64,000 bases of DNA, from contig JAKZAP010000013.1 of the NCBI GenBank assembly GCA_023053575.1, positions 20,493,689 to 20,557,688 of the forward strand, given 5' to 3'. Each line of letters opens with the position of its first letter. The stretch's first letter is position 1. The position numbers and the translations under genes are program-made. Source of the DNA: Branchinecta lynchi (lineage: Eukaryota; Arthropoda; Branchiopoda; Anostraca; Branchinectidae). Under the pieces are notes generated by a model that made no database searches, was not told the origin of the DNA, and saw only the letters and a list, made by a program, of their open reading frames with translations. This document shows, one piece after another, positions 53,301 through 63,302 of this stretch.

Positions 53301-53491
53301 GAATCGGTGGGGCATGGCCTTGTCTCAGAACTCTGAGGAGATTCAGCGGTAACAAAGGACGCCGATTCCGAACTCGATGCCGATTCATTTCGGACACGCG
53401 TAAAGTTAATATCCTGAACACTTTCATACGGGCAGTCTTTATTTTCAGAATGTAAAGAAGAAAAACTCGTGAAGCTATTTACACTGTACAA
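50369..53491 (-). CDS. LINE ORF2: endonuclease-reverse transcriptase (CR1/L2 group)
   Basis: An intact 1040-codon frame. After a Ser/Glu-rich N-terminus, an APE-type endonuclease spans about residues 90-340 (LLTEVCP, LIAGDFNFPQLSW, LLDLVF, GKSDHIAI). The reverse transcriptase spans about 520-800: motif A LLLDLAKAFDKVPH, motif B SGVPQGSVLGPTLFNIFINDI-like, motif C LFADDSKLF with both Asp present near 763. The C-terminus has RRGHSKKLFKP and VVNTWNSLTDD, typical of the group. It begins 23 bp after the ORF1 stop in a different frame, suggesting reinitiation. All catalytic residues seen are intact, so the copy may be competent for retrotransposition. It is convergent with the cuticular gene. Confidence 0.92.
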   Translation of the reverse strand: MYSVNSFTSFSSLHSENKDCPYESVQDINFTRVRNESASSSESASFVTAESPQSSETRPCPTDSICSDNSAPEKSAHGADEEEGKIKNSEFYLLVSNVDQLTNKTEEVKQLVINRGYDLVLLTEVCPKNSLTKLEDSHISVPGYQVISNLSSSNCKRGVLALVRAEYDIRVVDNIPTHDYVECICFDMKVPLEPGTTRILCVYRSPSSPSRIDTEQAIADYFQKVSATHKGNLLIAGDFNFPQLSWKEGFAYQGQGEGVTQQPFLDCVHELCLYQAVDKPTRYRPSQNPTLLDLVFVNDKELLENVEYLPPIGKSDHIAIEIQLRLKTVTNRLVKRVFRDYKSIRRDLELVNWNEMLQGTAEEQWEKFKATLLRIQENNTTVSYKRKPKTLPYMTREIKKQLNKKKRSWQKYKRTDSSDQHEKFKRARDKLRKLTRKLYQDHEAVLAKESKHNPKKFWQYVSTKNPGRRSISKLTTASGAELTDVKEIADELNRQFLSVFSNVSDVELPTTNPRPVHHPMHQIEIDGLNILKRLKSLDVNKSAGPDNLHPRLLKETADIITEPLTQIFRVSLDTKQVPSDWRTAFVTPLFKKGSKMKAENYRPISITSAIAKVLERVVNDSIIQHLKINGILSPSQHGFQPGKSVETNLLETYDAITDLIDQGLPVDVLLLDLAKAFDKVPHPHLKQKLIACGINEDLVDWISAFLTGRTQRVRLFTTEGETIYSNSCEVISGVPQGSVLGPTLFNIFINDIFGLASNRLTLFADDSKLFGAVKNESLQADLNRIQDWATTWHMSFNIEKCSVIHFGKANVRTKYTMLDRATNSIKELQAVDEERDLGIIVDHQLKFHANNKKTVSHANSVLGLLKRTISSRSPHVFLKLYKALVRPVVDFGMCLASPGFKGDVKLLEGVQRRATRTITNMKDKSYEQRLKELKLTTLVFRRRRADMLMTYKLTSQEQPPICMPIVQSVGADRRGHSKKLFKPSVRTRQRQQFFSCRVVNTWNSLTDDTVSAPNEEAFKKLLDEEWNDVPWKYNWDASDA

Positions 53492-53514
53492 AGAAGTTGG
53501 AGCATCGCTACTGA

Positions 53515-54492
53515 TTACTCCATCGGCTCCAAGTTTTTTTGGACGATTTTGTCTCCTCTGATGACAAGATCGATTTCGCCCTTCGAGATCCGGTCCCGTA
53601 GCTCTGCAACTAGCGTTTTACGCTTATCTCTGTCTTCTTTCGACGTATCCATCCGGAACTGGACAGCTTCTTTGAGTGCGCGCCTATCGAACGACTGTTT
53701 TGCTATCTTCATTCCAACTGATCGGTGACTGACTGTGAAAATGACTGGGACAATATTAGTAGGTAGTTCTCCCGCTGGGGGGCTGGCAGTCTTGTTCTTT
53801 GGTCTCAGTCGCCGTGCGTTTGAGACTTCAGTGTCAATAGAGTACTTTTGAAGCAGGAAGCTTTTTATGAAGGTTGCGTCGGCGTTACCTTGTTGGTCTT
53901 GGTTGAGCGAGTGGTTTTCGGGGATGCCAAACGCTATCACATTGTTTTTCCTTCTTTGGCGATCCCGATCCGCTCTAATCAAGTCATTTACTTTCTTGTC
54001 CACCCGATCAGAAAGATCCTGTTTGGTCGAAAACTGTTCCTTCAGATCTTTGATTTCAGACCTTAGCTTCTCAACTTCAGCCTTCATTTTATCCATAGTA
54101 CACATCTTGCCCAAGTCTTCTTCAATAGAATCAACTCTTAGTGTTACACCTGCCACGAGCAATTCCATATCCTTTTTGAACGTTTTCAGAGATTTGTTGA
54201 CGACACTGCTGACAATGCTGTTGACATCTTCCTTTGTTAAACCTTGACGGACCCTAGGGTCGTTTTCGCACAGAGGGCACAGCCAATGAAATTCGTTGCC
54301 ATCACTTAGCGTGTTTATCAGGTTGTATTTTGCCTGTGTCATGTCTGCACATGAAATACAGAGCCACTTGGCACAATTGTCACAGTTGAGAGCACTGGAT
54401 TCAGGCATTAGCTTAGTTTTGCAACCGGCACACTTGTCCTCACCTGTTTTTGAGGGTGACTGTTGTTTACGTTTTGGTGCTCTTTCCGCCAT
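53515..54492 (-). CDS. LINE ORF1: PHD-like zinc finger, coiled coil, RNA-binding
   Basis: An intact 325-codon frame. Residues 21-75 carry Cys21-x2-Cys24, Cys37-x2-Cys40, Cys45-x2-Cys48, His69 and Cys72-x2-Cys75, a PHD-like finger. Residues about 125-180 are a charged coiled coil (KMKAEVEKLRSEIKDLKEQ). After that, RRKNNVIAFGIPEN and the following region resemble the RRM-like fold of LINE ORF1 proteins, ending in basic helices. It would coat the LINE RNA as a chaperone. The start is the first ATG after a short 5'UTR. Confidence 0.88.
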   Translation of the reverse strand: MAERAPKRKQQSPSKTGEDKCAGCKTKLMPESSALNCDNCAKWLCISCADMTQAKYNLINTLSDGNEFHWLCPLCENDPRVRQGLTKEDVNSIVSSVVNKSLKTFKKDMELLVAGVTLRVDSIEEDLGKMCTMDKMKAEVEKLRSEIKDLKEQFSTKQDLSDRVDKKVNDLIRADRDRQRRKNNVIAFGIPENHSLNQDQQGNADATFIKSFLLQKYSIDTEVSNARRLRPKNKTASPPAGELPTNIVPVIFTVSHRSVGMKIAKQSFDRRALKEAVQFRMDTSKEDRDKRKTLVAELRDRISKGEIDLVIRGDKIVQKNLEPME

Positions 54493-54565
54493 TTCAGTGG
54501 CAACACTGTTATTACAGGTGATGAATGTTCGCTACTGCAGTAATCGGCAACACTGTTTTTGGCGG
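54493..54565 (-). mobile_element. LINE 5'UTR (boundary uncertain)
   Basis: Short sequence upstream of ORF1 holding two direct copies of GGCAACACTGTT (54499 and 54548). The element probably starts near 54560, but no target-site duplication was found to fix it. Confidence 0.4.
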
Positions 54566-56400
54566 AATATTCGAATCGTCTGTATCACACGGGCCTCCAG
54601 AAACGTTTGTCAACGTCTGTTTTTAATGCTGACTGTCGGGAGTCTCTTGGAATTGTCTATAGCGGACTAAACAATTCTCTTTCTGGTAATAGTTCGAATC
54701 ACAATTTTTCACTTATCATTTTGAGGGTAAGTTCATGTATATTGTCTTTCAGGAACCACTTGAATTTCACATAGATAACTTTGTCTAGATTTGTTTGTTA
54801 TGATGGTATTGCATCATCATCATCAATTTGATCCTAAGCCAAAACTATGTCCACTCTTTCCTGTCCCACTCGCTGTACATGACTCAGCGACCTTCCTTGT
54901 CGGTCTTTTGTTGGACAAAACTGCGCTCTCCTTTTCTTTATTAAATAACCTGGCTTTGAAAAAAGACCAAAGTTGTCAGTTGGGTCACAATCTGGATTTC
55001 GATCCAGTATAAAATCCAAAAAAGGAATGGTATCTGCTTTATCAGTACATAATCGCGCAAAAAAAGTCAGTCTGGTCCTTTCTTTTTCTTTTTACCGGAT
55101 TCGGTCGGACTATCCATCCGATCCAAGGTGGTGGACACATACTCCGATCTTAGCAGTGGATGCGAATTTCCACATTTGCCGCGAAACTTCGACACATCGC
55201 ATGCATGTTTGACCATATTTGCGCCTGCTATCTCTTATTGCACGGGGGTTCCACATAAATTTCCGGATCTGACCGCGGATTTCGGCCGAACAGCCGCAAG
55301 TCCTCTACCTACACTAACCGTCCAAATACTTTCGGTGCCGACCTTTCCCGTTCCTACTTTTCATTGAAGCACAACTCTTACTAGAAATGATCACGATTTA
55401 ATGCATGTGAAGCGCTAAAGATTTTACAATGCCTTCCAGCGCTCTGACGCGGCAGTCAGACCCAAAATATTTGAAACTATAAAGTGGGAAAACCAAGCAA
55501 AAGAAAACAAGTCCAAGACAATAGATACACCTGGTAGCCTACAATGTCTTCAAAAATGAAAAACAACACTTTGGAGCTGCTCTACCATTATTTGTGGAGT
55601 TGTCGGCGGACCTCGAAGCTTTCGGCGAGGTTTGTTTGCATGACTGGCAAAACTCGGCTTGGCAAAAAAAATGAAACAATGCTGGAAGGAGGGTTCAGAA
55701 GCTTATAATTCCATAAAGGGATCTAGAGATACCATAAAAAGCAGAATAAGCAAGAGCAAGGGTTCTATAAGTACAAAACGAAATATTGGTGCTATCGTTA
55801 TCATATTTGACTCTGCTTAACGGAGAAGTGTCTCCTCCCGCCAGATTTTTCAGTGGCAAGAGTAAGGCCTGAGAGAGTGGCAGCCCAGCCAATACTCAAA
55901 TTTAAGCCAACGACTCGTTAGCCCCAGCATCGAGACATCTCACCACCCAATGCACCGCCCAACAACCGTACGCGTCACCAAAATAAACTGGTTCCAGTAG
56001 GTTCGCGAACAAACCGCCACGCAAGTTCATTTGTACCTTTTTTTACGGATTTGCTAAATTCTTTTTTTTGTGTTAGTTTGTTATTTAGCATAGTGAAGCA
56101 ACGCAAATTAGCTGTTAGCTATGATGTTGTCTAAATAAACCTATCTCTCTCTCCCTGTTACCTAAGAAGTTTTTTGCCCGCCTTCGTCAACCTTTTTAAC
56201 TCGCATCGTCAACTGTAAACAGATTCGAATATTTTCTGTTATGTTTGACAAGTCTTTGTTACATCCAAACTAGCGTCGAATTATCTTTTGTATATACTAA
56301 GTGTTAATATGGACGAGAACCACCCAATCGCCTTGACCGTTGCATCGGTTTTGAAAATAAATTGAAACTGAAAAGTGCGCTAAGATTTATTCTAACGACA
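54566..56400. other. Unassigned stretch
   Basis: A plus-strand open frame (54559-54725) ends in ATTTTGAGG-GTAAGTTC, a good donor, but has no ATG and no homology. 55090-55370 has 'TCGGTCGGACTATCC' and 'AATTTCCGGATCTGACCGCGG' pieces reminiscent of the modular repeat. Nothing else is supported. Confidence 0.4.
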
Positions 56401-56404
56401 TTTA

Positions 56405-56580
56405 AGTCGCGTTCACAAGCATAGGTACCTAGGCACGTGCCCAGGCTTAGCCAGACACCAGTTCTAGAGCCTAGAACTACGGGATTGGTCAAAATCTGTG
56501 GCTAGGCATGGGTGTGAACGGTGATGCAAGGCACGTGCCTATCCATCCGGTCTTGGCTAGGTATGCTTGTAAACGGGCTT
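56405..56580. mobile_element. Harbinger-like MITE with TTA flanks
   Basis: 'AGTCGCGTTCACAAGCATAG' at the left and 'CTAGGTATGCTTGTAAACGGGCTT' at the right are inverted repeats with few mismatches. TTA lies on each side (56402-56404 and 56581-56583). 'GGCACGTGCC' occurs twice inside. About 176 bp, non-coding. Confidence 0.7.
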
Positions 56581-56904
56581 TTATTATTTTTATTTTATTT
56601 CTTCAGCGACCAACAAGGGCCATACACACAAAAATAACAATAACAACAACATAAAAGCAAAAACAACAGCAAAAAATTAGCTCTCCGCCGGGACCGCATA
56701 AAGCACATGTGTCCACTCCTTCCACAGCGGAAGAGAGAGCCTAAAGTGAGGCCCAGAAAGCACCAAAAGGAGCGGATTAGTCGAGCTGAGGATCCTAGAC
56801 TGAACCGAAAACACAGCTTTCCTCTTAAGCTCCCCAAACGAGGTAGACCACCACCAGCAAACATACCAGAGGCACTGCAATTCCAGGGAAGACCATGAAG
56901 CCAC
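56581..56904 (-). pseudogene. LINE 3' fragment (minus)
   Basis: On the minus strand a degraded coding tail is followed by 'GACCAACAAGGGCC'-type sequence in reverse and an AATAAAATAAAAATAATAAAA end at 56581-56602. Frames of 60-90 codons overlap without a recognisable domain. The adjoining 56905-57230 is unassigned. Confidence 0.4.
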
Positions 56905-57231
56905 CGGAAGGAATTGTTATAAAGAACCCGAAACCTGTTCTCGCATTTAGAGGGTATAGGCTTTCTTGGGTATGCTTTAGGCTTTCTTGGCCAGGGTGGT
57001 TATCTTCAGGCTCAAAATGGAAAAAAACAAACTGTGGTTTACTGACCACTATCATAATCATAAACAGACGGGGTGGAATTCCTATCCTCGTTATCAATAT
57101 TATAGCGTTATATCTCTTTCTTGAAAAAGCTTTTTACCCCTCACTATTAGACTTCATCCCTTTTATTGAGGATTAAGTTTTCTTTGTTAGTTCTCTGGTG
57201 GGTTGTTGGAAAAATTTACGACATTATATGT

Positions 57232-57475
57232 ATCCGTAACCTCCGTCCGGGATCCCGAACAGGCAAAGCTAAACGTCAGTGGTAGAAAGAAGCCCTATAC
57301 TTTTCATCCTATTTCCAGAAGGTCGAGTTGAAAGTTGAAATACAAAGCCCATTTTTGAATGGAAATTTTTGTTCATAAAACCCATCCGTTTAACTTATCG
57401 TGGTCACGGACAGACAGAAAAATTTGCCATGGATAGGTATCCCTTAGCTTAGTTTGGGATCCCACAAAGGAAAAG
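57232..57475. repeat. Diverged relative of the 138-bp-element boundary
   Basis: 'CGGGATCCCGAACAGGCAAAGC' at the left and 'GGATAGGTATCCCTTAGCTTAGTTTGGGATCCCACAAAGG' at the right flank a block with 'CGTGGTCACGGACAGACAG'. The boundary palindrome is kept but the 138-bp units are missing. Confidence 0.45.
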
Positions 57476-57979
57476 CTCCTACGTCAGCGGCAACAAAGGG
57501 AGCTAGTTAGGACCAGCGCCAGAACAGACGGAAATCTGGAGATTTTTTCTCTAAAGCCCGTCATTACCAAACACCGACCTTGTCTGGTCATGGCATGACT
57601 TTCAGCGAACTAAAAAATCAAGGACTTTCTTTGACTAAAGTCTGGCAAGATCCTCAGACTTACAAATAGGAAATGTAAGTCAGTCAAAACGACAATCAAA
57701 GTTGTCCTAGGGATCGTTCCCAAAATCTATTTGCTTGCGAACAAAGAAGGAAAACTGCTCTCGACGAAAAGGGAAGGAAGTAAACAAAGGAAGCAAATAG
57801 CAGGACCTTGACAAATAGGGACCAAGCCGATTAACGACTCTTTGCCAGAGGAAAGGGCACCTTTTACAATGCCCTGCAAGTAAACAAACCGATATCCTGG
57901 ACCGGGGAACCGGAACTGACCCGGGCCACGAGCACATCAAGCCAGAGCAAGAAAAAAAATTCAGCAATATACAATTATG

Positions 57980-58540
57980 CATTTGAACTTAAAGTTAAAC
58001 TGAAAACCTAACTTTTGTATATTTGATTTTAAATACACTGAATTATTTGGCTCTTGTGAGGCATTTTAAACTATTTCAGAATAGGCTCGAGTAGGGACTA
58101 AATATGGACGGGCTCCCGACCTGGCCAGCTCGATAACTAAACCGCTAAATTTAAACAAGGGAACAAACGGGATTTTTCTAGCCTCTCCTCTGACCGAGGT
58201 CAAGTTTCATGGTTAAAGACCTGTTAAAAAATCAAATGTCTTTTTTTTTTGTTTTTTTTATGTTAATACTCTTTACGACAATCTGCCGTGTCGTCTTATC
58301 TACGCATATATTTTCTGGCAATTTTTGCCGTTGCAGTCGTCAAATATTCAAAAAATGGATGCACACGCAGATAGATCGGTACCCCAAAAAATGGGAAATT
58401 CACATTTGCCTATTCGCTTATTTCACTATTCGCCAAACAGCAACAACGAACTACCGCATTTGTATCGAGTCTTCAAGCCTAAGAAGCGACGGCTCACTAG
58501 ATTGTCGTATATCAGCCTTTTTCGGATGAAATTTACATAA
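57980..58540 (+). mobile_element. T1 MITE, diverged copy
   Basis: 'TTAAAGTTAAACTGAAAACC' and 'TTTAAATACACTGAATTATTTGG' at the left; 'CTTCAAGCCTAAGAAGCGACGGCTCACTAGATTGTCGTATATCAGCC' at the right. The middle (58060-58360) contains unrelated sequence, perhaps an insertion. Confidence 0.5.
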
Positions 58541-58635
58541 AATAGGGGAGAAACAGCTATGAGATCACAGATATTATTGTAAAAAACCTGTATATAAACT
58601 CCATATCGATTCTTTAATCGACTTCAGGGAATACT

Positions 58636-59940
58636 GCTTTAGGTTTCAATCAAGTTTCCCGGTTTGGGCCAGATTGCGGACGAACTGCTTACCCGACAAG
58701 AAAAATAGTTTTTGGATGGATACAGCGTGTCTCCTTACTGCTATATCGAACCTATAATAACTTAAGAAACAACTTATACCTCTACTAATGTTCCGGTCTT
58801 GGCCGGATTCGCGGCAAACAGCGAGAAAAATACAATTCAAACAAGACCAAAGGTTTCGACTGGATCCAATATGTAATATTTGATCCAGACAATTGGGTCC
58901 TGTAGACTCTTGTATTCCGGTCTTCGCCAGACTCTTTTAAAATAAAAAATTTACAAACAATGACTCTCATCCCTATCTATCCTATGTCATATCTACTTTG
59001 GAAAAAATCATCAAAACTCAAGTCCTTATTTCTGCCAAATTTCTGTTTTTTTGCCGGATTCCGGGTGAATTACTTGTCCAGCGATAAAATAATGTTCATA
59101 CACGGATTCAGCATGTCTCCTTACCCTTACAATCAAACATCTAATTAAATATAAATACAAATTTTACTTTTTACATTTTCCCGGTTTTGGCCGAATTCGG
59201 GGCGCACTGCTTGTCCGGCGAGAAAATATTACACTGTGAAAAAAAATCTTGTAGTATTTGCTACTGTGATTAATCTTATCTTTATTGAGACAAGATTACC
59301 CCTAATTCGGGTTAATCTTATCCCAATAGAGATAAGATTAATCCCAGTAGCAAATATACTGCATCCTTATTCGGAGAAACTTTTTACAGTGTACTTGACC
59401 TGTACTTTTACCCAAAGGATCTTCACCAAGTTTGAACAAAATATCTCAATCCCATCGAGAGTTATCGTGCTAACAGACGAACAAATTTATGAAGTCATTG
59501 GTATCCCGTCACTTCCGTTTTGGGATGCCAAAAGGGATTCAGCGTATCTTTTTACTTCTTCGTCGGACCTCTAATTAGCTTCAGACAAAACCTTAACTTT
59601 TCCTAGTTTTCGATATTGACTGATTCCGGCGAGAGTCAACTGGGCGTCAACTTGTCAAGCGAGAAAATAAGTTCCGGATATGGCTTCATTACGTCTCCTT
59701 TCGATAAATCGATAATCTCATCACCTTTTATCAAACATTTTTTTTCGTCCCTTGGCTACAGAACTGGGATCTACGAATTTGACATGTACTTTGACCAAAT
59801 GAATCCTCCCACTAACTTTAAACAAAATATACCAACCTTTTCGAAAGTAATCGTGCAAACAGACATACAGACGGACGCACGGACCGACAAACTTTAAGAT
59901 GTCATAGGTATCTCGCTACTAAAATTTTGGGGTCCCAAAA
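58636..59940 (-). repeat. Cluster of three 138-bp-unit elements (copies 8-10)
   Basis: A partial unit at 58636-58835 is followed by a copy from 'ACAAGACCAAAGGTTTCGA' (58842) to 'ACTTCCGTTTTGGGATGCCAAAA' (59533). A third copy runs from about 59537 to 'TTTGGGGTCCCAAAA' (59938). The middle copy is split by the MITE at 59232-59391. These are the most diverged copies in the window. Confidence 0.65.
59232..59391. mobile_element. CACTGTGAAAAA-TIR MITE, copy 1
   Basis: CACTGTGAAAAA starts it and TTTTTACAGTG ends it, flanked by TA on both sides (59230-59231, 59392-59393). The interior is largely self-complementary ('GATTAATCTTATC' and 'GATAAGATTAATC'). Inserted in a 138-bp-unit element. Confidence 0.8.
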
Positions 59941-61190
59941 ATATAACAAATAAACTACTTTAGGATAGAATTTGTTTGTGCATTTATCATTCCTTGATAT
60001 TTTTGTCATTTTTTTTATACCTAACCCATCTTCTGTGTCTTCTCTTGTTTTTAACGGTTGGAAGATTAAAAAGATTATCATCTCTATAACTAGCATTATG
60101 AAAAACATCTGAAGGCGGTGCAGTCTGACTACAGTCAAAGTAATCGATTTTATGATCCTCCCTAGTTCTATTTCTGCAAACGTGTTTGGCCAGACGATAA
60201 GAGTGCCAATTGGGAACACGAGTGGGATCCCGCAAGGATCATGGGGATTCCTAGGAGGATCCGAGTGTTAGCCCAACTCGACGGCCGCACCAGCAAATAC
60301 TGGTGATAACGCAATAGACGAGGGGGGTGGGAATCTGTCCCAGGAGAACAAGAAGAGCAGGAATCTTAGTGAATGGGCCAAACTATAGGGCAGGGGTAGC
60401 GTACTTGAGTGCTGAAGCAGACAATCTGGGGGTGGGCTTTATTTCTGAGGGTACAGAAACAAAAATCTCAACTGAACCAGTTCGGGCTAGAACCAACAAG
60501 TCCGATCGTTTCCTCCCATAAATTGTTGAAGCTTACGAAGCATCTTAAAGACAGCAAGAAGCAAATCATATTTTTTTTATTGTTGCCAACATTTAACGAA
60601 CAAATTGGGTACGTTAATTATTGTTTAGTATACGTATTGTTTGACGAGTACGCCCTATTTTGCTTGTGAACGATTTGAGGTACACAAAAAAATACTATTC
60701 TATTGATTCTTACAGAGAAAGGCTCAACCTGTAGAAACTCAAGGCCGTACTGTCGTTCAACCTACTAAGAGTAGCTGCTTGACGGTGGAATCTATTATTT
60801 TATTCATTCCAAAAAATCTAGAGAAGTAAATACCCGTTCAGCACCCGTTGTACATTTCTTTTCTTGTTTGCATACATCCACTTGATGTTTCTTTTAGTTG
60901 TTGTTCTTTATTTAATAGTATAAATGATGCCGTGCCCTAAGAGTTTCAGTGCTTGGACTGAAAGAACGAATTGAACAATCGTGAGCCGTTAAGATCAGGG
61001 AGTTTTCTACTTTATAAGTTCGGGGAAGAAGTGTCAGGTAGGGAATTTGTAACAAAAAAGTACTTGTCGGTGAACAAATCTAGTAAGCTTTATTTGTTTG
61101 GGGATACAGGTAGCAGTTTTCTGCGTTTTCCAGCTTTCCGTAAATTTTATTTGTGTGGTTTACAACAGACAAAGTTTAAAGTACTTGTTG
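59941..61190. other. Unassigned stretch
   Basis: No gene is recognised. Minus-strand frames at 59902-60235 have no known domain. GGATCC-like sequences occur near 60225-60260. A/T-rich sequence precedes the poly-A run. Confidence 0.4.
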
Positions 61191-61191
61191 G

Positions 61192-61220
<29 letters not shown>
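61191..61220. repeat. Poly-A run
   Basis: An uninterrupted A-run of nearly 30 bases, possibly a retroelement tail, just before the hairpin array. Confidence 0.8.
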
Positions 61221-61223
<3 letters not shown>

Positions 61224-61291
61224 ATTGAAACCTACTTCCGTAACTGCATTCGTTAATTCTTAAACCCGAAGAACCAAATTTCAATAGTTGA

Positions 61292-62300
61292 GTTTTTGCA
61301 GATACCATGGTATATGTTACCACGGTAACTGGATCTGGAATTAGTCCTTTTTGCAGTTACTGTGGTATCTAATATACGGTTGCTCTGCAAAAACGACAAT
61401 TGCCATAATTGCGCTTTTCGAAGTCGTCTCTAAAGCAAAACTGATATTCAGTCATATCATGGCAAAACTTCTTCCACACCAATTCGACAAAGGTTGCGTT
61501 TTTGCTGATACCGTGGTATCTGTTACCACGGTAACTGGATCTGCAATTAGTCGTTTTTGCAGTTATCGTGGTATCTGATAGACGGTGCTCTGCAAAAACG
61601 ACTATTGCCGAAATTGAACTTTTCTAAGTCATCCCAAAAGAAAAACAGATATCCAGTCACATCACTAAGTGCTAAACATCTTTCTCACCAATCTGATAAA
61701 ATTTTATGAAAGTGAGATGACTTTTCAGATACCACGACCAGTTACCACGGTCGGACCGTAGTATCTGAATATCTGATACCACGATAACTGGCCAGATACC
61801 ACGATAACTGCAAAAATACCTTTTGACCGTGGTATCAGATACCACGATAACTGCAAAAACGACTTTAGACCGTGGTACATGGTATCAGCAAAAACGTAAC
61901 TAAAAATTGATGACAGTGAGATGACTTTTTTAGATACTCTGATCAGTTACCACGGTAATATCAGATATCACGATAACTGCAAACACGACTTCAGACCGTG
62001 GTAACAGATACCATGGTATCAGCAAAAACGCAACTAAAAATTGATGATAATGACATGACTTTTTCAGATACTCTGATGAGTTACCACGGTCGGACCGTGG
62101 TATCTGAATCTCATCTCACTCATCAACTAAAATTGATGATAGTGAGATGACTTTTTCAGATACTCTGATCAGTTACCACGGTCGGACCGTGGTATCTGAA
62201 TATCAGATACCACGATAACTGCGATAACTGCAGAAACGACTTTAGACCGTGGTATCAGATACCATGGTATCGGCAAAAACGCAACTAATGTTACATTATA
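61292..62300. repeat. Hairpin-rich ACCACGGT array
   Basis: Two direct units offset by 206 bp (GTTTTTGC.GATACC at 61292 and 61498) are followed by four diverged units that begin 'AGTGAGATGACTTTT.CAGATAC' near 61710, 61914, 62049 and 62140. Palindromic words recur throughout: TTACCACGGTAA, ACCACGGTCGGACCGTGGT (62094, 62175) and GATACCATGGTATC. The second block is mainly the inverse of the first ('CGATAACTGCAAAAACGACT' against 'AGTCGTTTTTGCAGTTATCG'). Non-coding. Confidence 0.8.
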
Positions 62301-62351
62301 AACCCGCTAAAGAAACCACACTACTCTTCGCACTGGCCATGGTTCACTATA

Positions 62352-62509
62352 CTGCAAAAAGTTTCTCCGAATAAGGATGCAGTATTTGCTAATGAGATTA
62401 ATCTTATCTCTATTTGAAAAAAATTAATCCGAATAAGGGATAATCTTATCTCAATAAAGATAAGGTTAATCCCAGTAGCAACTACTGCAAGATCTTTTTT
62501 TTTACAGTG
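62352..62509. mobile_element. CACTGTGAAAAA-TIR MITE, copy 2 (inverted)
   Basis: The same element as 59232-59391 in the opposite orientation: 'CTGCAAAAAGTTTCTCCGAATAAGG' first, 'TTTTTTTTACAGTG' last, with TA on both sides (left terminus missing CA). 62512-63160 after it is unassigned. Confidence 0.75.
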
Positions 62510-63162
62510 TAGTTTCCTTGTGCATCATCTCCCGACGAGTGATCTCGTATCAAGCAATTGATGCGTAAAAATGGCTATCTGCATTTTGCCAAGTTTTGCT
62601 AGAAGTGGCTCTTGTATTAAAATAATTAGTTGTAAATATTCAGTTTGTAAATAAGGTTGTCAGTATATTCAAGTTTAATGAGGGTTGTAAGTTCAAGTTC
62701 AGTAAGGGTCAATGTAAATATTAAGTCGTTTCAGGACCAGATTTTGTAGCGTATCGTGAAAATAAAGTAGTGTTAGTCTGTCAGAGTTTACATGACATTG
62801 GCCTGGGAAGTTTCGAGAAGTTTGCCCCGGGAAAAGGCTTAAAACAGCCAAAGCCACTGATAATGTGTCAAAAGCATATTCTAGTTTTACAATATTCAGA
62901 TAGTTTGAATTTTGGAACATAAACAGTTATACTGCGAGGTGTGCTTTAAGGCAAATTAAACTGGGCCTCAAGATAAAGTGTTTCTGCTAAAATCAAACCA
63001 ACGATCGTGAACCTAAGAGACAGGCGACCTCGCTATTGACAAGTGAACAAACTCTAGAGCATAACAACATTTTCAAATCCTAAAATGAACTTAGATCTTT
63101 CCTAAAAACGGTCCTTCGCAATCTGAGAGAAAGGCCGCATGGCCAAGGTCTTAGCAACGGAC

Positions 63163-63172
63163 TATAAATAAA
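63163..63172 (+). promoter_or_regulatory. TATA-box-like sequence
   Basis: CTATAAATAAAG sits about 140 bp upstream of the ATG at 63303. An AATAAA-like sequence at 63236-63241 between them leaves open that this is part of a repeat terminus rather than a promoter. Confidence 0.25.
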
Positions 63173-63302
63173 GGGGGGCGGTCAGACCCTGCTTGGACCT
63201 CTGAGGAAGATTTAATGGCGCCCAGGGGGGTCACTAAATAAACAGACCAGGTTGAACGTGGCGGCAAGCAGATGGAACAGAATGTAAGGAAAGATTACCA
63301 GC

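Noticed and set aside
63160..63245. Solo LTR (TATA box followed by AATAAA)
   Set aside because: No TG...CA ends, target duplication, primer-binding site or second copy could be found in the window.
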